Assembly (NCBI RefSeq): GCF_008086615.1
Contig: NZ_RXYB01000009.1
Span: 62,001 to 126,000 of the forward strand
DNA: 64,000 nucleotides
Reading direction: 5' to 3'
Origin: Acetobacterium tundrae
GTDB taxonomy: Bacteria > Bacillota > Clostridia > Eubacteriales > Eubacteriaceae
The notes under the pieces were generated by a model. It saw nothing but the letters and a program-made list of their open reading frames with translations. It ran no database searches and was not told the DNA's origin. Both the position numbers and the translations under genes were made by a program. Positions 62,601 through 64,000 of this stretch are shown one piece after another. Within the stretch, counting starts at the first letter, position 1. Each line of letters starts with the position of its first letter.

Positions 62601-63907
62601 GGTCTTTAAAGGCCGCCATGATTGAACGGGATAAAAGCAATATTACGGTGCCCAACAAACCGTTAAAAAAGCGCGCCGTTTTTACCAAAGCGATGAAAAA
62701 AAAGCACACTTTGCTGGTCCCCCAGATGTCGCCGATTCACTTTGATTTTATGGAAGATGCGATGAGAAGTCAGGGGTATAACGTTGAGGTGATGCCCAGC
62801 GTCGACAATGCCGCGATTGACGAAGGCCTGACTTATGTCAATAACGATGCCTGCTACCCGACCATCATTACCACAGGCCAGATTATGGCGGCCTTAAAAT
62901 CGGGCAAATATGATCTGAACAATGTATCCGTATTGATGTCTCAAACGGGCGGACCGTGCCGGGCCTCCAATTATGTTGCTTTTATCAGGAAAGCACTGGA
63001 ATCGGCGGGAATGTCTCAAATACCGGTTATTTCTATCAGCGCTATTGGACTTGAAAGTAATCCGGGTTTCAAACTGACCTTGCCGCTGCTTTCGCGAATG
63101 CTGATTGGGATTGTCTATGGGGATTTGATGCAGAGAGTGACCAGTGCAACAAGACCTTATGAACGGCATCCGGGTTCGACTGAAGAATTGTATCAATCCT
63201 GGCGGAAAAAAATCAAAGCAAACGTAAGAAACGCAAGCCTTCGCGAATTCAAGGGAAACGTTCAGCAGATTGTCAAAGAATTTGATGCCTTGCCCCGAAT
63301 TGATAAGAAAATTCCAAAGGTCGCGATTGTTGGAGAAATTCTGGTTAAATACCACCCGACAGCGAACAATAATCTTCAGAAAGTACTCGAAGATGAGGGC
63401 GCAGAAGTAATTATGCCGGATATGATGGATTTCTTCCTGTACTGTTGTTATAACCAGGTTTATAAATATGAAGAACTTTCGGGGAAGAAAAAATCGATGT
63501 TGGTTGCCAAGTTGGCAATAAAACTGTTGGAACGGACCCGAAAGAATATGAAAAACGCATTGCGAGAGAGTACTCACTTCCATCCGCCGTCAACGATTGA
63601 AAAGAAAGCCAATAAAGCGAAGGAGCTGATCTCCCTTGGAAATCAGGGGGGGGAAGGCTGGTTCTTAACCGCGGAGATGATGGAGCTTATCGAGGATGGG
63701 GTAGAAAATATCGTTTGTGTTCAACCATTTGCCTGTCTTCCTAATCATGTTATGGGAAAGGGCATGATTAAACCCATTCGCCAAAAATATCCTCGCTCGA
63801 ATATTGCTCCCATCGACTATGATCCGGGAGCAAGTGAAGTTAATCAGCTCAATCGGATTAAGCTGATGATGGGAACCGCAATGAAGAATTTAAATCGAAC
63901 CGATTAA
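59672..63907 (+). CDS. Giant acyl-CoA dehydratase activase-related protein
   Basis: This 1411-residue fusion has two BcrAD/BadFG-type ATPase domains with [13 protein letters not shown] near residue 7 and [15 protein letters not shown] near 321. They carry cluster cysteine motifs [11 protein letters not shown] and [10 protein letters not shown], then [10 protein letters not shown] and [11 protein letters not shown] Cys-rich segment ([11 protein letters not shown]) near 605 follows, then a DUF2229 region and a C-terminal HgdB-like region. Activases drive electrons with ATP into 2-hydroxyacyl-CoA dehydratases or benzoyl-CoA-type reductases. No separate dehydratase subunits follow, so the fused C-terminal part may itself be the acceptor. 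An internal ATG at 59690 is an alternative start. Confidence 0.88.
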   Translation: MKNNYKMGIDIGSTTIKVVIINEKNEIIYEVYRRHLSNIKITIVDLLKETYEKVGDLQTKVSVTGSGGLMISQWLGIPFVQEVVASTLAVERCIPRTEVAIELGGEDAKITFFKGTVEQRMNGTCAGGTGAFIDQMATLLKTDAEGLNELAKKHAMIYPIASRCGVFAKTDVQPLINEGAAKADIAASILQSVVNQTISGLACGHPIKGNVAFLGGPLYFMSELRQRFIETLKLTEDQIIFPDKSNLFVAIGAAYSAEKEKTVDFKDLVTAVGSLDSVSENEVGRLDPLFKNQQELDKFRDRHNKNKVKRNDLKSHTGCCFLGIDVGSTTTKAVLINIDGELLYSYYGGNEGSPLAQSIKILKEIYKVLPADVYIGKSTVTGYGESLIKQALKVDIGEIETIAHYKGARYFRPKVDFILDIGGQDMKCMRIKNGTIDSIILNEACSSGCGSFLETFAKSLGLEMDAFVEAALKAKNPVDLGTRCTVFMNSKVKQAQKEGAEVGDISAGLSYSVIRNALQKVIKIHNPKELGEHIIVQGGTFNNQAVLRTFEKITEKEVTRPDIAGLMGAFGCALIARENYTTGDRSGILSIEALDDFEVEVSHRRCGGCSNNCLLTINKFNDRSRHITGNRCEIGEGGVKKNKDLPNLYQYKYKRIFNYESLPVEKASRGVIGIPRALNLYENYPFWHTFFTSLGYRVVLSPESNRKIYEKGMESIPSESVCYPAKLVHGHIQSLMDQGIKLIFYPCIPYEEKEFKDVDNWYNCPIVMSYPETIKHNQDDIRKEGMTFLNPFLPFDNDQRLEERLAEIFKEYGVSPAEITAAMVAATKEKEACRRDVEKKGEETVAYLKETGQKGIVLAGRPYHVDPEVNHGLDNIITGLDMAVLTEDSIAHLYNKNEEESFRVLDQWKYHSRLYKAAEVVNQYDFLELVQLTSFGCGLDAVTSEQTQEILESHGNIYTLLKIDEVNNLGAIRIRMRSLKAAMIERDKSNITVPNKPLKKRAVFTKAMKKKHTLLVPQMSPIHFDFMEDAMRSQGYNVEVMPSVDNAAIDEGLTYVNNDACYPTIITTGQIMAALKSGKYDLNNVSVLMSQTGGPCRASNYVAFIRKALESAGMSQIPVISISAIGLESNPGFKLTLPLLSRMLIGIVYGDLMQRVTSATRPYERHPGSTEELYQSWRKKIKANVRNASLREFKGNVQQIVKEFDALPRIDKKIPKVAIVGEILVKYHPTANNNLQKVLEDEGAEVIMPDMMDFFLYCCYNQVYKYEELSGKKKSMLVAKLAIKLLERTRKNMKNALRESTHFHPPSTIEKKANKAKELISLGNQGGEGWFLTAEMMELIEDGVENIVCVQPFACLPNHVMGKGMIKPIRQKYPRSNIAPIDYDPGASEVNQLNRIKLMMGTAMKNLNRTD

Positions 63908-63910
63908 ATT

Positions 63911-63940
63911 AAAAGACTGGCTTTATCGCCGGTCTTTTTT
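63911..63940 (+). terminator. Terminator after the activase gene
   Basis: GACTGGC pairs with GCCGGTC (one G-T pair), flanked by AAAA and TTTTTT. It lies 4 bases after the stop of the activase gene. Confidence 0.85.
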
Positions 63941-64000
63941 ACGTAAAAAAGCAAAAAAAAAGAACCGCTTCAATAGAAACAGCTCGTTTTTCTAAATGAA

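Noticed and set aside
62894-63583. Minus-strand open frame of 229 residues
   Set aside because: It lies wholly antisense to the conserved C-terminal part of the activase gene. Its sequence has no recognisable family and the plus-strand reading is well supported.
1-64000. CRISPR arrays, insertion sequences, tRNA and rRNA genes
   Set aside because: Reading both strands I saw no regularly spaced repeats, no transposase or integrase, no tRNA cloverleaf and no rRNA core sequence; a dedicated scan could still find a tRNA I missed.

Overview
The window looks like a contiguous chromosomal segment of a low-GC anaerobic Firmicute. An acetogen of the Acetobacterium/Eubacterium type is my best guess. 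The basis is AT-rich intergenic DNA with good Shine-Dalgarno sites, a PduL-type phosphotransacylase, PPDK with its CcpN/PDRP regulators, a two-subunit iron-sulfur fumarase, a 1411-residue acyl-CoA dehydratase activase, a UroD-type methyltransferase-like protein and an Etf-linked acyl-CoA reduction cluster. No rRNA, tRNA, CRISPR array, prophage or insertion sequence was seen. The genus is an inference; there is no marker gene here that settles it.

Layout: 1-5505 is a housekeeping run (tail of an unknown gene, tlyA, nadK, argR, recN, pduL, lgt). 5603-8088 holds a ComM-like ATPase and an EamA transporter. 8192-12977 is accessory: an MFS carrier, a 59-residue protein, a UroD-family protein, a TetR regulator, then a DUF6530-like gene and a GIY-YIG-like gene. 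13105-20452 is arginine biosynthesis, argGH divergent from argCJBD, with two clear face-to-face promoters and a long structured leader before argC. 20520-24783 carries two divergent OmpR-type two-component systems. 25030-35919 mixes a flippase-like membrane protein, trmL, fumAB with an aminotransferase and a CcpA-like regulator, a TraB protein, a polar amino acid ABC transporter, a PHP phosphatase and a ComEA-like protein. 36048-40143 is ccpN, PDRP and ppdK.

40828-52431 is the most unusual region. It has a divergent acyl-CoA dehydrogenase, a family III CoA-transferase, a canonical acyl-CoA dehydrogenase, EtfB, EtfA, an organic-anion MFS carrier and an acyl-CoA ligase. These are followed by a desulfoferrodoxin-like protein that has lost the superoxide reductase histidines, a convergent LysR regulator and a second carrier. 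The gene set suggests uptake of an unsaturated carboxylate, ATP-dependent priming to its CoA ester, CoA recycling from product to substrate by the transferase, and Etf-linked double-bond reduction. That is the logic of the caffeate pathway of Acetobacterium woodii, but the parts are different, so the substrate is probably different.

52820-57933 is the macromolecular synthesis group (dnaG, rpoD, trmK, a NIF3-family gene) followed by the RNase P RNA with its own promoter. 58102-63907 is an FGGY kinase overlapping the giant dehydratase activase, closed by a terminator. All coordinates, stems and promoter spacings were read by eye; nothing was searched or computed.
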